64,000 nt of DNA from CAIWHR01 sp963781285 (lineage in GTDB: Bacteria; Pseudomonadota; Gammaproteobacteria; Burkholderiales; Casimicrobiaceae). Numbering within the stretch: the first letter of the stretch is position 1; each line of letters begins with the position of its first letter. The stretch spans positions 186,001-250,000 of the forward strand of contig CAWAFI010000005.1 of assembly GCA_963781285.1 (NCBI GenBank). Direction: 5' to 3'. The notes under the pieces were generated by a model that did no database searches, had not been told where the DNA came from, and worked only from the letters and a program-made list of their open reading frames with translations. Of the stretch, positions 1-9,393 are shown piece after piece. The translations under genes were made by a program, and so were the position numbers.

Positions 1-965
1 TGGCCCTCCTCGCGCGCGAAACGGGTCCCCATCTCCGATGAAAGCAACTCCATCCGGTCCAGGATCTCGTCCCGCTCCGACCCGTGCGCCTGCGCGACCC
101 GCGCGTACGCGAGCGTGACGGGGAAAAGGTCGATGCGGTGCAACTGGCTGCCTTCCATCCGGAGCCGGAACACGAGCGACCAGTCATTGCGCAACTCGCG
201 GTCGACGGCATAGTCGTCGATGAAATCGCCGGTGTCGTACAGGATCGGCTTGCCGGCGTAGATCTCGATGCCCTGAAACACGTGCGCGCTGTGACCATAG
301 TAGATATCGGCACCGAGGTCGATTACCGCGTGCGCGAAGTCGCGGAACAGCGTCGTCGGCCGCAGCCGCATGTTCGGGCCCCAGTGATTGGAGAACACGA
401 CGATCGTGGCTCCTGCCGCGCGCGCAGCCCCAATCGCGTCGGCGACGCGGCCAACCGACTCCGGCGCGAGCGACACCGGCAGATACTGCGTTCCCGCGTG
501 GTCGCGCGTTGCCGCGAACGCCGGTTCGTTGTCGGTGAACGCGATCAAGGCGATGGAGGTCGGCGGACGACCGCCGCTCACAAGTGCCGGCCGCGCCGCG
601 TGGGCAGCATTCCGGCCGGCGCCGGCATGTGCGATTCCGGCGCGGTCCAGCGTCTCCAACGTGTCGATGAGTCCCCGTTCCCCGAAATCGAGCGTGTGGT
701 TGTTGGCGAGCGAGCACGCATCGATCCGCGCGGCGCGCAGCACCTCCACCGTCGATGGGTCCGCGCGAAAGTGGAACACCTTTGGCGTGCGCGACCAGGG
801 TGTCGCGTGCGTGGTCAGCGCGCACTCGAGGTTGGCGATACGTAGGTCGGCGTCCGCTAGCAACGGCAATACATCGCCCCATGGCTGCGCGGGCTTCATC
901 CGCCGCAATTCACGGTCGACACCGCGACCGAGCATCACGTCGCCGATGAATGCGACGTCGATCAT
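1..965 (-). CDS. CapA/PGA_cap-family metallophosphatase-like protein (3' end cut by window edge)
   Basis: The frame opens with MIDVAFIGDVMLGRGVDREL, the signature start of the CapA/PgsA family (calcineurin-like metallophosphoesterase fold). Further family motifs follow: SLANNHTLDFG near residue 90, FSNHWGPN near 180 and YYGHSAHVFQGIE near 215. No signal peptide or membrane segment is visible at the N-terminus, so this is the soluble type rather than a membrane-anchored capsule protein. Homologues are linked to poly-gamma-glutamate or other polymer export or turnover, but many have no proven role. At least 321 residues are visible and the frame runs off base 1, so the C-terminus is missing. 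It stands apart from the next gene, which is also on the minus strand. Confidence 0.85.
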   Translation of the reverse strand, partial: MIDVAFIGDVMLGRGVDRELRRMKPAQPWGDVLPLLADADLRIANLECALTTHATPWSRTPKVFHFRADPSTVEVLRAARIDACSLANNHTLDFGERGLIDTLETLDRAGIAHAGAGRNAAHAARPALVSGGRPPTSIALIAFTDNEPAFAATRDHAGTQYLPVSLAPESVGRVADAIGAARAAGATIVVFSNHWGPNMRLRPTTLFRDFAHAVIDLGADIYYGHSAHVFQGIEIYAGKPILYDTGDFIDDYAVDRELRNDWSLVFRLRMEGSQLHRIDLFPVTLAYARVAQAHGSERDEILDRMELLSSEMGTRFAREEG

Positions 966-1147
966 CGGTTCTGCCTGCGTCGGAAGCTCATTGACCTGGT
1001 CTCGGCAGGCGGCCTTCGAAACCGCAGCGTTCCATTCCGGTAGGGGCGGATGAAGACAGGGCGCTCAACACGATGGTCGGGCCCGCCAAGGAACGCGGCC
1101 TCGCACCCGGAGCGATTCGCCCGCCCGAGCGCGAGGCCAAGTTGATG

Positions 1148-2263
1148 TCAAGGCCCGTCGACGAAGGCGTCGCGCGCCTTCACGCCGACGTCGGTGTTGT
1201 CGGTGAAGAAGCCGTCGATGCCGACCTCGAGGAACATCTCGAGTTCCCCCTGCAAGTCGCCCCGGCCGTTCGGGTCCGACCCGATGCGCAGGTTGAGTGG
1301 CAGAAACTGGTTCTCGACACGGTACGTATACGGATGCACGACGAGACCGACGGCGTGCGCATCATGCACGAAAGTCGTCGCGTTGGCCGGGTCGAGAATG
1401 CCTCCGACGACCGGGATGACGTAGCCCTTCGACGGTCCGACGCCGTCCGCGTATCCGGCGATCTCCGCCAAACCGTGTGCGGTGGCCATCTGTCCATAGG
1501 TGAGCGTACCGCCTGTGGCTACGACATCGTACGGTTGGCTAGTCGCTCCGCCGAAGAGCTGAACCAGCGGAATGTTGGTCATGTGTGCGAGCCGCTTCAG
1601 GTTCGCGACCTCGAAGGATTGAATGAAAACCTGGTCGCGCTTCCCCTCGTAGCCGTTCTTCCGGAGGACGCTGACGAGAGTCTCTTCCATGGCAAATCCG
1701 AGATTACGGAAGTACGTCGGGTGCTTGGTCTCCGGATAGATGCCGATCTTGCGGCCCACCACCTTCTCCAGTCCCTTCGCGAGATCGATGACCTGCTGCA
1801 ATGTCGGGATCTCGATCTGATCGTTGACGCGGGTATTGGCGGGGCGGACGGTCGGGATCCGCTCGCGGGCCTTCAACTGCTTGATTTCGGCCAGCGTGAA
1901 GTCCTCCGCCCACCAGGCGGTAACAGCAAACCCGTCGAGGACCTTCGTCGTACGGCGCGACGCGAACTCCGGGTGGGCCGAAACGTCCGTCGTCTCGTCG
2001 AGGATGGGCTCGTGCCGGGCGATCAGCTGGCCGTCCTTCGTCATGACGAGGTCGGGCTCGATGAAATCGGCCCCTTGGAACACGGCGAGCGCATATCCGG
2101 CGAGCGTATGTTCGGGCAGATAACCGGCGGCGCCACGATGGCCGATGACGGTCGGAGAATCGGTTGGCGCATGGCGGTGGGCGAACGACTCGCCGACGCC
2201 GCCGACGAGCGCGAGCAGAAACGCTGCCCACGCGATGGAGCGAAACTTGAGGGCATGATTCAT
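1148..2263 (-). CDS. glpQ: Periplasmic glycerophosphodiester phosphodiesterase (GlpQ-type)
   Basis: Hydrolyses glycerophosphodiesters to glycerol-3-phosphate and an alcohol. The family motifs are clear: VIGHRGAAGYLPEHT, then FIEPDLVMTKDGQLIARHEP, which carry the catalytic His pair and the metal-binding Glu/Asp. The C-terminal GIDGFFTDNTD motif is also present. The chosen start gives 371 residues and a signal peptide (MNHALKFRSIAWAAFLLALVGGVGESFA), so the enzyme is exported. This ATG at 2261-2263 is preceded by a GAGGAGG ribosome binding site; a longer open frame upstream has no such support. The gene is monocistronic, with a divergent cytochrome gene upstream. Confidence 0.9.
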   Translation of the reverse strand: MNHALKFRSIAWAAFLLALVGGVGESFAHRHAPTDSPTVIGHRGAAGYLPEHTLAGYALAVFQGADFIEPDLVMTKDGQLIARHEPILDETTDVSAHPEFASRRTTKVLDGFAVTAWWAEDFTLAEIKQLKARERIPTVRPANTRVNDQIEIPTLQQVIDLAKGLEKVVGRKIGIYPETKHPTYFRNLGFAMEETLVSVLRKNGYEGKRDQVFIQSFEVANLKRLAHMTNIPLVQLFGGATSQPYDVVATGGTLTYGQMATAHGLAEIAGYADGVGPSKGYVIPVVGGILDPANATTFVHDAHAVGLVVHPYTYRVENQFLPLNLRIGSDPNGRGDLQGELEMFLEVGIDGFFTDNTDVGVKARDAFVDGP

Positions 2264-2739
2264 GTCAGGACTCCTCCTCGAGTACATCAGCCTTGTGTCC
2301 GCGTTGCTGGATACGAGGCAGGTCAACGTCGGCCCAATCCTTCGACCGGCGCGTCGATCACATCGGCGAACTCGCCCTCTGATCCGCGGGGCCGCAGCCG
2401 CTCAACGTGACTTTGCGTTACATAAGAGCGTAGCCGCAATGTCCGTCGCCGTTCTGACAAAAATCAAACGGTTCAATGGACAACATTGTTAGCCATCGCG
2501 CGGGTCGATCGGAAGCTGGTGATCCGGGACACCGTAAACCGCCCATTGCCTGGAGGAGTGTGGCGCCGGGCGCCCCGGGGCGCGTCGAACTCCAGTCGTC
2601 CGACCATCCGTCGGGCCCGTGCGCTAGGCAATGACCTCGACGTTGACAACGATCAACAAACATGTCCCGAGGCATCGTTAGCATCGTCTTGCCGAGCCTC
2701 AGTTCGCTCGCGGAAGTAAAGACAGGAAACGTGGAGATC
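2264..2739. other. Divergent intergenic region between glpQ and cytochrome c
   Basis: This 476-base gap holds no convincing gene. It must contain the promoters of the two divergent neighbours. The one site I can support is the Fnr-like palindrome at 2643-2656, close to the cytochrome gene. An AT-richer patch at about 2405-2490 may hold the glpQ promoter, but no clear -35/-10 pair was found. Confidence 0.5.
2643..2656 (+). promoter_or_regulatory. Crp/Fnr-family palindrome TTGACAACGATCAA
   Basis: TTGAC-N4-ATCAA matches the Fnr/Dnr consensus TTGAY-N4-RTCAA at every position. It lies 84 bases before the cytochrome c start at 2740. A class II activator at -41.5 would put transcription start near 2691; no good -10 is evident there. 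Confidence 0.6.
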
Positions 2740-3063
2740 ATGTCGCGAAACGCCGTGAACATCGCCGCCATGATCGTCACCGCCGGATTGACGATCGGTG
2801 CAGCGCACGCGCAAGACGCGCAGGCGTTATTGCAGCATTACAGGTGCTACATCTGCCACGACGATCGCGAAACCAGGACCGGCCCGGCCTACGTCGACGT
2901 GGCTGCCAAATACAGAGGGAACCCGAACGCCTCCACCCTACTTGTTGTGGTGGTGAGACAAGGAGCCCACGGCGCGGGGCCATGGCACATGCCGCCGCAT
3001 CCGGAGGTGTCCGAGGCGGACGCGAGGGTGATGGCTCGCTACATCCTCTCGTTGCGCGAGTAG
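2740..3063 (+). CDS. Small periplasmic class I cytochrome c
   Basis: Single-heme electron carrier, 107 residues. The signal peptide MSRNAVNIAAMIVTAGLTIGAAHA is followed by heme site CYICH about 15 residues into the mature protein. A distal Met ligand is plausible in WHMPPHPEVSEADARVMARYI, the usual c551/c552 arrangement. ATG 2740 is preferred over an upstream ATG at 2662 because it places the signal peptide at the N-terminus and is preceded by GTGGAG. The PaaK-like gene starts 18 bases after the stop, so the two are probably cotranscribed under the Fnr-like site at 2643-2656. Confidence 0.85.
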   Translation: MSRNAVNIAAMIVTAGLTIGAAHAQDAQALLQHYRCYICHDDRETRTGPAYVDVAAKYRGNPNASTLLVVVVRQGAHGAGPWHMPPHPEVSEADARVMARYILSLRE

Positions 3064-3081
3064 CGGTGACTCCCCGAAATC

Positions 3082-4482
3082 ATGGCCTCGCCCCTCGATT
3101 ATGGAGACTGGATGTCGCGCCTGTGGGGGGCCTGGTGGACGCGCAGCACGGGCCGAACCGGCGTCGAGGCGGCACGCCGCAAGCGCTTCGACGCGCTCGT
3201 GCGATTCGCGCGGGGCCATTCGCGCCTGTATCGGGACGCATACCGCGAATTGCCCGAGAACGGGCTCGATCCGACGCAGTTGCCTGTCATGACCAGGTAT
3301 GCGCTGATGTCGCGCTTCGATGATTGGGTGACCGATCCCGCGATAACCCGGGCCGGTGTCGAGGCATTTCTCGCGGATCGGACGCACATCGGCGCGCCCT
3401 ACCTCGATCGTTACGTCATCTGGAAAAGCTCGGGCACCACCGGGGAGCCCGGTATCTATGTTCAGGATGACGAAGCGCTTGGTACCTATCAAGGCCTCAT
3501 CGCGCTGCAACTTGCCGCGCCACCCTTCATCGGCCGATGTGCGTGGGGCGCAGTCGCGAAGGGCGGACGCGCTGCGCTGATTGCCGCCACCGGAGACCAT
3601 TTCGCGAGCATTGCATCGTGGGAGCGCGTCTGCCGCACAAGTCCATGGATCAACGCGCGCGGATTCTCGGTGATGCAACCGCTGCCCGGACTCGTCGACG
3701 AGTTGAATGCCTATCGGCCCGCTTTCCTGGCGAGCTACCCCACCATGCTTTGTCTTCTGGGCGAGGAGCAGAAGGCGGGCCGTCTTCGGATCGCACCCGA
3801 GGTTGCCTGGTCGGGCGGCGAGTACCTTTCGGCAACGGCTGCCGGCGACATCGAACGCAGCCTCGGCTGCCCCGTCATCAACGAATATGGGGCCTCGGAG
3901 TGCATGAGCATCGCCGTCGGTTGCCGCGAAGGCTCCCTGCACGTCAATGCCGATTGGGTCGTGCTCGAGCCGGTCGACGCTGAATACCGGCCGGTGCCTT
4001 CGGGCGAACCTTCCGCGACGGTGCTGCTGACGAACCTTGCGAATCGCGTGCAACCGGTGATCCGATACGATCTGGGGGACAGCGTGATCGCCAATCCGGA
4101 CATTTGCCGCTGCGGGAATCCGCTACCGGCGATTCTGGTGGAGGGAAGGCGTGACGACGTGGTCTCGCTGTGCGCGCCGGACGGTCATCGGGTGCGGCTG
4201 CTCCCGCTTGCGCTCACGACCGTGATCGAAAGTGCCGTGCAAGCACATCGCTTCCAGCTCGTGCAAACCGGCGCCGACCAGCTGTGTCTGCGGCTGGATT
4301 TCGAAGAAGGACCGGCGAAGCGTGCTGCGTGGCATGCGGCGTCGAAGGCGCTGCGCTCGTACCTCGTGAGCCAGTCGCTCCCGAACGTCGGGCTCGCGAT
4401 CGACACCCGTGGCCCAGTTCCCGATGCGCCCAGCGGCAAGCTGCGAGAGGTCATCGTGGCGATGTTAGGACACACCGGGTGA
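3082..4482 (+). CDS. PaaK-like adenylate-forming enzyme (phenylacetate-CoA ligase family)
   Basis: 466 residues, close to the PaaK/CapK family length of 430-450. The adenylation P-loop-like motif KSSGTTGEPGIY lies near residue 114, followed by the NEYGASECMSIA region near 269 and the YDLGDSVIANPD hinge motif near 330. The C-terminal subdomain with a conserved Lys (APSGKLREVIV) is intact. The family activates carboxylic acids as acyl-AMP, usually then making CoA thioesters. No phenylacetate degradation genes are nearby, so the substrate is unknown. It follows a small cytochrome c gene directly and appears to share its Fnr-type promoter, an unusual pairing. It is convergent with glgC. Confidence 0.8.
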   Translation: MASPLDYGDWMSRLWGAWWTRSTGRTGVEAARRKRFDALVRFARGHSRLYRDAYRELPENGLDPTQLPVMTRYALMSRFDDWVTDPAITRAGVEAFLADRTHIGAPYLDRYVIWKSSGTTGEPGIYVQDDEALGTYQGLIALQLAAPPFIGRCAWGAVAKGGRAALIAATGDHFASIASWERVCRTSPWINARGFSVMQPLPGLVDELNAYRPAFLASYPTMLCLLGEEQKAGRLRIAPEVAWSGGEYLSATAAGDIERSLGCPVINEYGASECMSIAVGCREGSLHVNADWVVLEPVDAEYRPVPSGEPSATVLLTNLANRVQPVIRYDLGDSVIANPDICRCGNPLPAILVEGRRDDVVSLCAPDGHRVRLLPLALTTVIESAVQAHRFQLVQTGADQLCLRLDFEEGPAKRAAWHAASKALRSYLVSQSLPNVGLAIDTRGPVPDAPSGKLREVIVAMLGHTG

Positions 4483-4589
4483 TCGACCTGGATTGAACCT
4501 GGCGTTCTTAGGGCCCGCGATATCCGCAGTGATTACACTCAACGTGAATTTCGTGGACGTCCCCATTAGCGTGGCCATGCAGTGCGCCG

Positions 4590-5900
4590 TCAGCGCAGGT
4601 GATGGATCTGCTGGCCGAGCATTTCGGGAATCACCAGCGTGACGCCGCGCGGAGTAACGCGAAAGCGTTGCCGATCCTGCTCGGGATCGACGCCGACAAC
4701 GAGCCCGTCCGGCAGCTTGCAGTGCTTGTCGATCACCGCACGCTTCAGCACCGCGCCGCGCCCGACCTCGACGTTGGGGAGAATCACCGAGTCCTCGATC
4801 GTCGCGTGGTCCTGCACGTGGACATTGGAGAACAGCAGCGACCGCTGCACCATCGACCCGCTGACGATGCACCCTCCGGCGACGAGCGAGTCGACGGCCA
4901 TGCCCCGGCGGCCGTCGTCGTTGAACACGAACTTCGCGGGCGGCAGCTGCTCCTGGTAGGTCCAGATCGGCCAGTGCAGGTCGTAGAGATTGAGGTCGGG
5001 GACAACGTCGGTCAGGGCGATGTTCGCTTCCCAGTAGGCGTCGATCGTGCCGACGTCGCGCCAATAGGGCACGCCGTCGGCAGTATTCACACAGCTGTCG
5101 GCAAAGTCGTGTGCGTAGACGCATCCGTTGCGCTGGATCAGGCGCGGGATCAGGTCCCTTCCGAAGTCATGGCCCGAATTCGGGTCGTCGGCGTCGTGCA
5201 GCAGCTCTTCGTATAGGAATGCGGCGTCGAACACGTAGATCCCCATGCTCGCGAGTGCGCGGTCGGGCCGGTTTGCCATCGGCGGTGGCCGCGCCGGCTT
5301 TTCGCGGAAATCGACGATCCGATGCTGGGCGTCGACGTCCATCACGCCCAGGGAACGCGCATCGTCGAGCGGGACGTCGATGCAGGCGATCGTCATGCGG
5401 GCGCCCTTTGCGACATGGTCGTCGAGCATCCGCCGGTAGTCCATCTTGTAGACGTGATCGCCGGCGAGGATCAGCACCTGTTCCGGCTCGTGCCGACGCA
5501 GGATGTCCAAGTTCTGGTAGACCGCGTCGGCCGTGCCCTGGTACCACATTGGCTGGACACGCTGCTGGGCGGGAAGAAGTTCGACGAATTCGCCGAAGCG
5601 ACCGTCGAGAAAGCTCCAGCCACGCTGGATGTGCCGGATCAGGCTTTGCGACTTGTACTGGGTGCAGATGCCGATGCGGCGGATCCCCGAATTCACGCAA
5701 TTCGACAACGCGAAGTCGACGATCCTGAACTTGCCACCGAATGGGACCGCCGGTTTCGTCCGCCAATCGGTGAGATGCTCGAGCCGGCTTCCCCGTCCAC
5801 CGGCGAGAATGAGCGCCAGCGCGTTCCTCGCCCGCGCATCGGGCGGGGGCCGGCGGACGTCCGGCGCCTGCGGCGTGAAGCTTTCGGTGAGCACACTCAT
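4590..5900 (-). CDS. glgC: Glucose-1-phosphate adenylyltransferase (ADP-glucose pyrophosphorylase)
   Basis: Makes ADP-glucose from glucose-1-phosphate and ATP, the committed step of glycogen synthesis. The 436 residues match the bacterial GlgC length. The nucleotidyltransferase motif LILAGGRGSRLEHLTDWRTK sits at residues 30-49, followed by FALSNCVNSGI, the WYQGTADAVYQN motif and the sugar-phosphate site FREKP. The C-terminal left-handed beta-helix repeats (VEDSVILPNVEVGRGAVLK type) are present. It lies 53 bases after the DUF2934 gene in the same direction, so both probably share the Fnr-controlled promoter. Other glycogen genes are not in the window. Confidence 0.95.
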   Translation of the reverse strand: MSVLTESFTPQAPDVRRPPPDARARNALALILAGGRGSRLEHLTDWRTKPAVPFGGKFRIVDFALSNCVNSGIRRIGICTQYKSQSLIRHIQRGWSFLDGRFGEFVELLPAQQRVQPMWYQGTADAVYQNLDILRRHEPEQVLILAGDHVYKMDYRRMLDDHVAKGARMTIACIDVPLDDARSLGVMDVDAQHRIVDFREKPARPPPMANRPDRALASMGIYVFDAAFLYEELLHDADDPNSGHDFGRDLIPRLIQRNGCVYAHDFADSCVNTADGVPYWRDVGTIDAYWEANIALTDVVPDLNLYDLHWPIWTYQEQLPPAKFVFNDDGRRGMAVDSLVAGGCIVSGSMVQRSLLFSNVHVQDHATIEDSVILPNVEVGRGAVLKRAVIDKHCKLPDGLVVGVDPEQDRQRFRVTPRGVTLVIPEMLGQQIHHLR

Positions 5901-5953
5901 CGCGGGTCCGGAGCATCGGCCAACGTTGCTCCGCGCCGGGCGCGGACTGGCAA

Positions 5954-6226
5954 CTACTTCCGCAGCAGGCGGTCGACCTCGGCTTCGGCGTCGAGCCAGT
6001 CCTGCAGCGCGCCGCCCTCGGCGAAACCTCGCCTTTCAGCGTGGAAGTACGCAGCCTGCTCGATCATCCGACGCCGCGCATCGTTGTCCGCAGACAGACC
6101 AACGGCCGCCGCGCCCGCTTGCTGCGATTGCCCGATGCTGCTGGCCTCAGGCGCAGCGGCAAGCACCAGCGGCCCTACTGGCTGGATCTCGGTCCGGGGT
6201 TGCGTGGTCGCACTTTGAGTCGCCAT
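5954..6226 (-). CDS. DUF2934 domain protein
   Basis: 90 residues. The C-terminal half, RRRMIEQAAYFHAERRGFAEGGALQDWLDAEAEVDRLL, fits the short DUF2934 motif (AAY..AE.RGF..G....DW..AE.E). The N-terminal 45 residues are Ala/Gln/Pro-rich and look disordered. The family has no established biochemical role; it is often found in beta- and alphaproteobacteria near stress or carbon-storage genes. It is the first gene of a likely two-gene unit with glgC and has the best-defined promoter of the window (Fnr-like box at 6300-6313, -10 TATAGT at 6273-6278). Confidence 0.8.
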   Translation of the reverse strand: MATQSATTQPRTEIQPVGPLVLAAAPEASSIGQSQQAGAAAVGLSADNDARRRMIEQAAYFHAERRGFAEGGALQDWLDAEAEVDRLLRK

Positions 6227-6272
6227 GATCTCCTCCTTTTTTCAACGGCAACCGTGCCGATACATCGATTTA

Positions 6273-6278
6273 ACTATA
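6273..6278 (-). promoter_or_regulatory. -10 element TATAGT of the DUF2934-glgC promoter
   Basis: On the minus strand TATAGT matches TATAAT at five of six positions. It implies transcription start near 6266. The centre of the Fnr-like box (6306.5) would then be at about -40.5, the classic class II activation distance. Confidence 0.6.
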
Positions 6279-6299
6279 GTCGCGAGGTCAAGCGCCACG

Positions 6300-6313
6300 T
6301 TGACTTTGGTCAA
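6300..6313 (-). promoter_or_regulatory. Crp/Fnr-family palindrome TTGACTTTGGTCAA
   Basis: Perfect 5-4-5 palindrome TTGAC-N4-GTCAA, 74 bases upstream of the DUF2934 start and about 40 bases upstream of the predicted start of transcription. This is the strongest positional support for functional Fnr/Dnr-type control among the sites in this window. Confidence 0.7.
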
Positions 6314-6422
6314 TGGCGGGAACCGCGTGCCGTCGTGATCGACTCGCGCGTTGCGCATCCAGGACCTGTTCACACTATGTCCGCAAGTGCGAACAGGCCC
6401 TAGGCACGTCCGCGACGCTGCG

Positions 6423-9276
6423 CTACGGATGCGGGAGCGGCCCGCTGCCGTCTGGCTCGCCGCAGGTGGAGAGAATCGCCACGCGACTGCGGTCCCGCAG
6501 GCGTGTCGCAGCGGCCCAATCATGTCCGTCCGGCATTAGCGGTGTGCCGACGATCACCTGGATCACGCCGCGACGCGGAAGCCACTGTCCGTCCCGCAGC
6601 ACCGACCGGGCGCCGCGGATGGCGACCGGAACGACGGGTGCGCCGCCGGACGCCGCCGCGACGAACGCGCCCATGTGGAACGGGCGCAGGCCGGGCTCGC
6701 GGACGAAGGTGCCTTCCGGAAAGAAGGCCAACGACGCGCCGCGGACGGTGAGCGAAGAGAGCGCATGTGCCTCGGCGACGCTGCGTTCGACGTCGAAGCG
6801 CTCGACGAAGTGAGTCCCGATGCGGTGCAGCACGAACCGGGTCACGAAACGCTCGGCGAGTTCGCGCTTGGCGACGAAGTCACATCGCTCCGGAAGCAGC
6901 GTCATGAGCACGAGGCCGTCCAGGTAGCTCGCGTGATTCGCGACAACGACGAGCGGTCCCGCCGCGGGAAAGTTCTCCGCGCCCGTCACGCGTACGGGAA
7001 TGCGGGACGCGAGGATGAAGGCGCGCGCGAGCAGCGTCGCGGCATTCCGGCGCCAAGCGCGGCGCGGCAGCACCGCCAGCAGGGCGAAAGTGACGACCGC
7101 CATCGGGAGGAGGAGCCCCAATGCGCATGCGCCAAATACGAATGCGCCGAACTGGCGCGACGTCCTGCGCAGACGCGCCGCGGCGCCGGCGAGCGCGAGA
7201 CGGGCGATCTGCAACCAGAGCGCGCGGGGTCGCGCGCGCACCGTCCCGTGCAGGTAGAGATCGCGGCAGGCCGCGCGCCGGAGTTTGCCGCTCGATGTCT
7301 TGGGGACCGTGTGCGGCGGAGCCAGCACGATGTCGTCGGGCGGTGCGCCGTGCAGCGCGGCCATCGTTCCCGCGACGGCTCGGCGCAGCGCTTCCTGTTT
7401 CTGCGGATCCGACTCGCGGGTTTCGGCGAGCACGACGACTTTCTCGGTTCCGGCGGCGCGATCGGGAACGCCGAACACGCTCACGCAGCCCTTGCGGATG
7501 CCCGGAACGATGCCGATCGCCGTTTCCGCTTCTTGCGGGTGGATGTGCTGGCCGCCGCGAATGATGATGTCCTTCACGCGCCCGGTGACGTAGAGTTCGC
7601 CGCCCGCGATGTAACCCATGTCGCCGGTATCGAGCCAGCCGTCGCGGAACAGACGGCGCGTCGCCTCGGGATTGCGAAAGTAGCCGCTGGTCGCCGAAGG
7701 ACCGCGAAACTCTATCCGGCCTTCGCGGCGCTCGGGCTGCTCGCGTCCCGTCGCATCGACGACGCGGATCTCGTGGCCGGGCAGCGGGCGCCCGCAGGCG
7801 ACGACGGCAAGCGCCTCCGGCCCGGCGACCGGCTCCGCTTCTCCGGTCCGGGCGAGGCGCAGGCGATCGATGCGATCGATCAACGGGCCCCGGAGCAGCG
7901 GCGGAAATGCAAGACCGACCGCATTTTCGGCGAGGCCGTAGACGGGCGTTTGCGCGCGGGCGTCGAAGCCGTTGCGCGCAAAGCGCTCCGCGAACCGGGT
8001 CAGCGTGTCCGGCGCGACCGGTTCGGCGCCATTGAACGCGATGCGCAAGCTCGAAAGATCCAGACCCGCGAGGCGCCCGGGGTCGATCCGGGAAGCACAG
8101 ATCTCGAAGGCGAAATTGGGCCCGGCGGAGAGCGTCGCACGATGGCGATGAATCGCCCAGAGCCAGTTCTCGGGCCGACCGAGAAAGTCACCGGGTGGCA
8201 TTACGAACAAGGGGATCCCGTAGTACAGACTGCCGAGCCATGCGCCGATCAGCCCCATGTCGTGGTACAGCGGGAGCCAGCTTACGAAGACGTCGGTCGG
8301 CGCCACTGCGATCGCGTGCCCCATCGCACGAATGTTTGCGAGCAGATTGGCGTGCGTCAGGATCACACCCTTGGGATTTCCGGTGCTGCCCGACGTGTAC
8401 TGCAGCAACGCGACGTCCTGGGGACCGGGTCGCGCATGTGTCGCCGGTGCCATGGGCAATGGGCGCGCGCCGAGTTCGGCCACCGCAACGACATGCTTCA
8501 AGCGACGGGGTCGCCGCGCGCAGCAGGCGCGCCGCCGTGCGCGCCTCCGGCACGGTCACCAGCATCGTGGCAAGGCAGTTGTCGAGGATGCTGGACTGCC
8601 GGCGCAAATGGTCCTCGAGCTGCGAGCGGCGCGCCGGCGGGTAGATCGGGACGGGCACGCCGCCGGCTTGAAGGATCCCGAAGAACGCGGTAAAGAACTC
8701 GAGCGACGTCGGCAACATGATCGCAACGCTGCGCCCGGGTTCCAGCCCGCGCGCGGTGAGCCCGGCCGCGACCCGAACGGCGGCGTCGCGAAGCTCGCCG
8801 TAGCCGAGGGGTTGCTCGGTTGGCCCGCTGTCGGTTTGGACGACCAGAGTGATGTGCGTACGTTGGGCGCGAGCGTCGGCGTGCCAGTCCAGTACATCGA
8901 GCAGCGTCTGCGCGTGGTCCGGAATGTCCGCCGCAGGCTCGACCGGCGTGACCGCGACCGTCGCAGGCGCCACCGAAGTTGTGGGTGGCAACGGCCTGCC
9001 GGCACGCACGGCGCGCAAGAGGTCGCGTGGCGATTCGGCGTCGGCCAGTGTGCGCACGGGCAGCCGAACGCCGAACGCCTGCTCGAGGCGCAGCAGCAGC
9101 TCGGCCCGCTCGAGGCTGTCGAGCCCGAGCTCGCGTTCGAGGCTGCTGTCGGGCTCGACCTGCGGCGGGGGTCCTGCCCCGGCGCGCGCTTCGCGCACCA
9201 GTTCCGTGACGATGCGAAGCAGTTCAGCGAGTGTCGTGGAATCCGACGCGGGTAGCTGCGCGGGGTGATGCGGCAT
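6423..9276 (-). pseudogene. ACP - fatty acyl-AMP ligase - acyltransferase fusion, broken by a +1 frameshift
   Basis: Two frames on the minus strand together encode one three-domain protein of about 950 residues. From ATG 9276 there is an acyl carrier protein domain (4'-phosphopantetheine Ser in LGLDSLERAELL). It is followed by the N-terminal half of an acyl-AMP ligase (FADD32/FAAL-like). At about 8499-8503 one extra base shifts the frame. The reading then resumes with the adenylation motif LLQYTSGSTGNPKGVILTH, the core FNGAEPV and DTGDMGYIAGGELYVTGR, and the hinge Lys region TSSGKLRR. A C-terminal PlsC-type acyltransferase follows, with VVANHASYLDG (HX4D) and FFPEGTF. The total of 2854 bases is one more than a multiple of three. 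The part from TTG 8501 could be made alone but would lack the ACP and half the ligase. It may be an assembly error rather than true decay. Likely role: activation of a fatty acid and its transfer to a lysophospholipid. Confidence 0.75.
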
Positions 9277-9393
9277 GAACGGATCGGTGTACGGAGCGCG
9301 CGATCCGCGTGGGCAGTCACTCGTCGGTGGGCCGGTTTGCGATTTCCGCGCGGACCGCGACGTGCTCGCTATGCGCACCCGGGTCGACCGGCG

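Noticed and set aside
1073..2410. 445-codon open frame antisense to glpQ
   Set aside because: The opposite strand has a clear glycerophosphodiesterase with signal peptide and ribosome binding site; the antisense translation shows no recognisable domain.
4529..4542. Fnr-like sequence GTGATTACACTCAA
   Set aside because: It lies between two converging genes with no start codon downstream in either direction, and matches only the TGA/TCA core.
6675..8693. 672-codon rightward frame across the ligase-acyltransferase gene
   Set aside because: Low-complexity Arg/Ala-rich translation; the leftward frames contain definite AMP-ligase and PlsC motifs.
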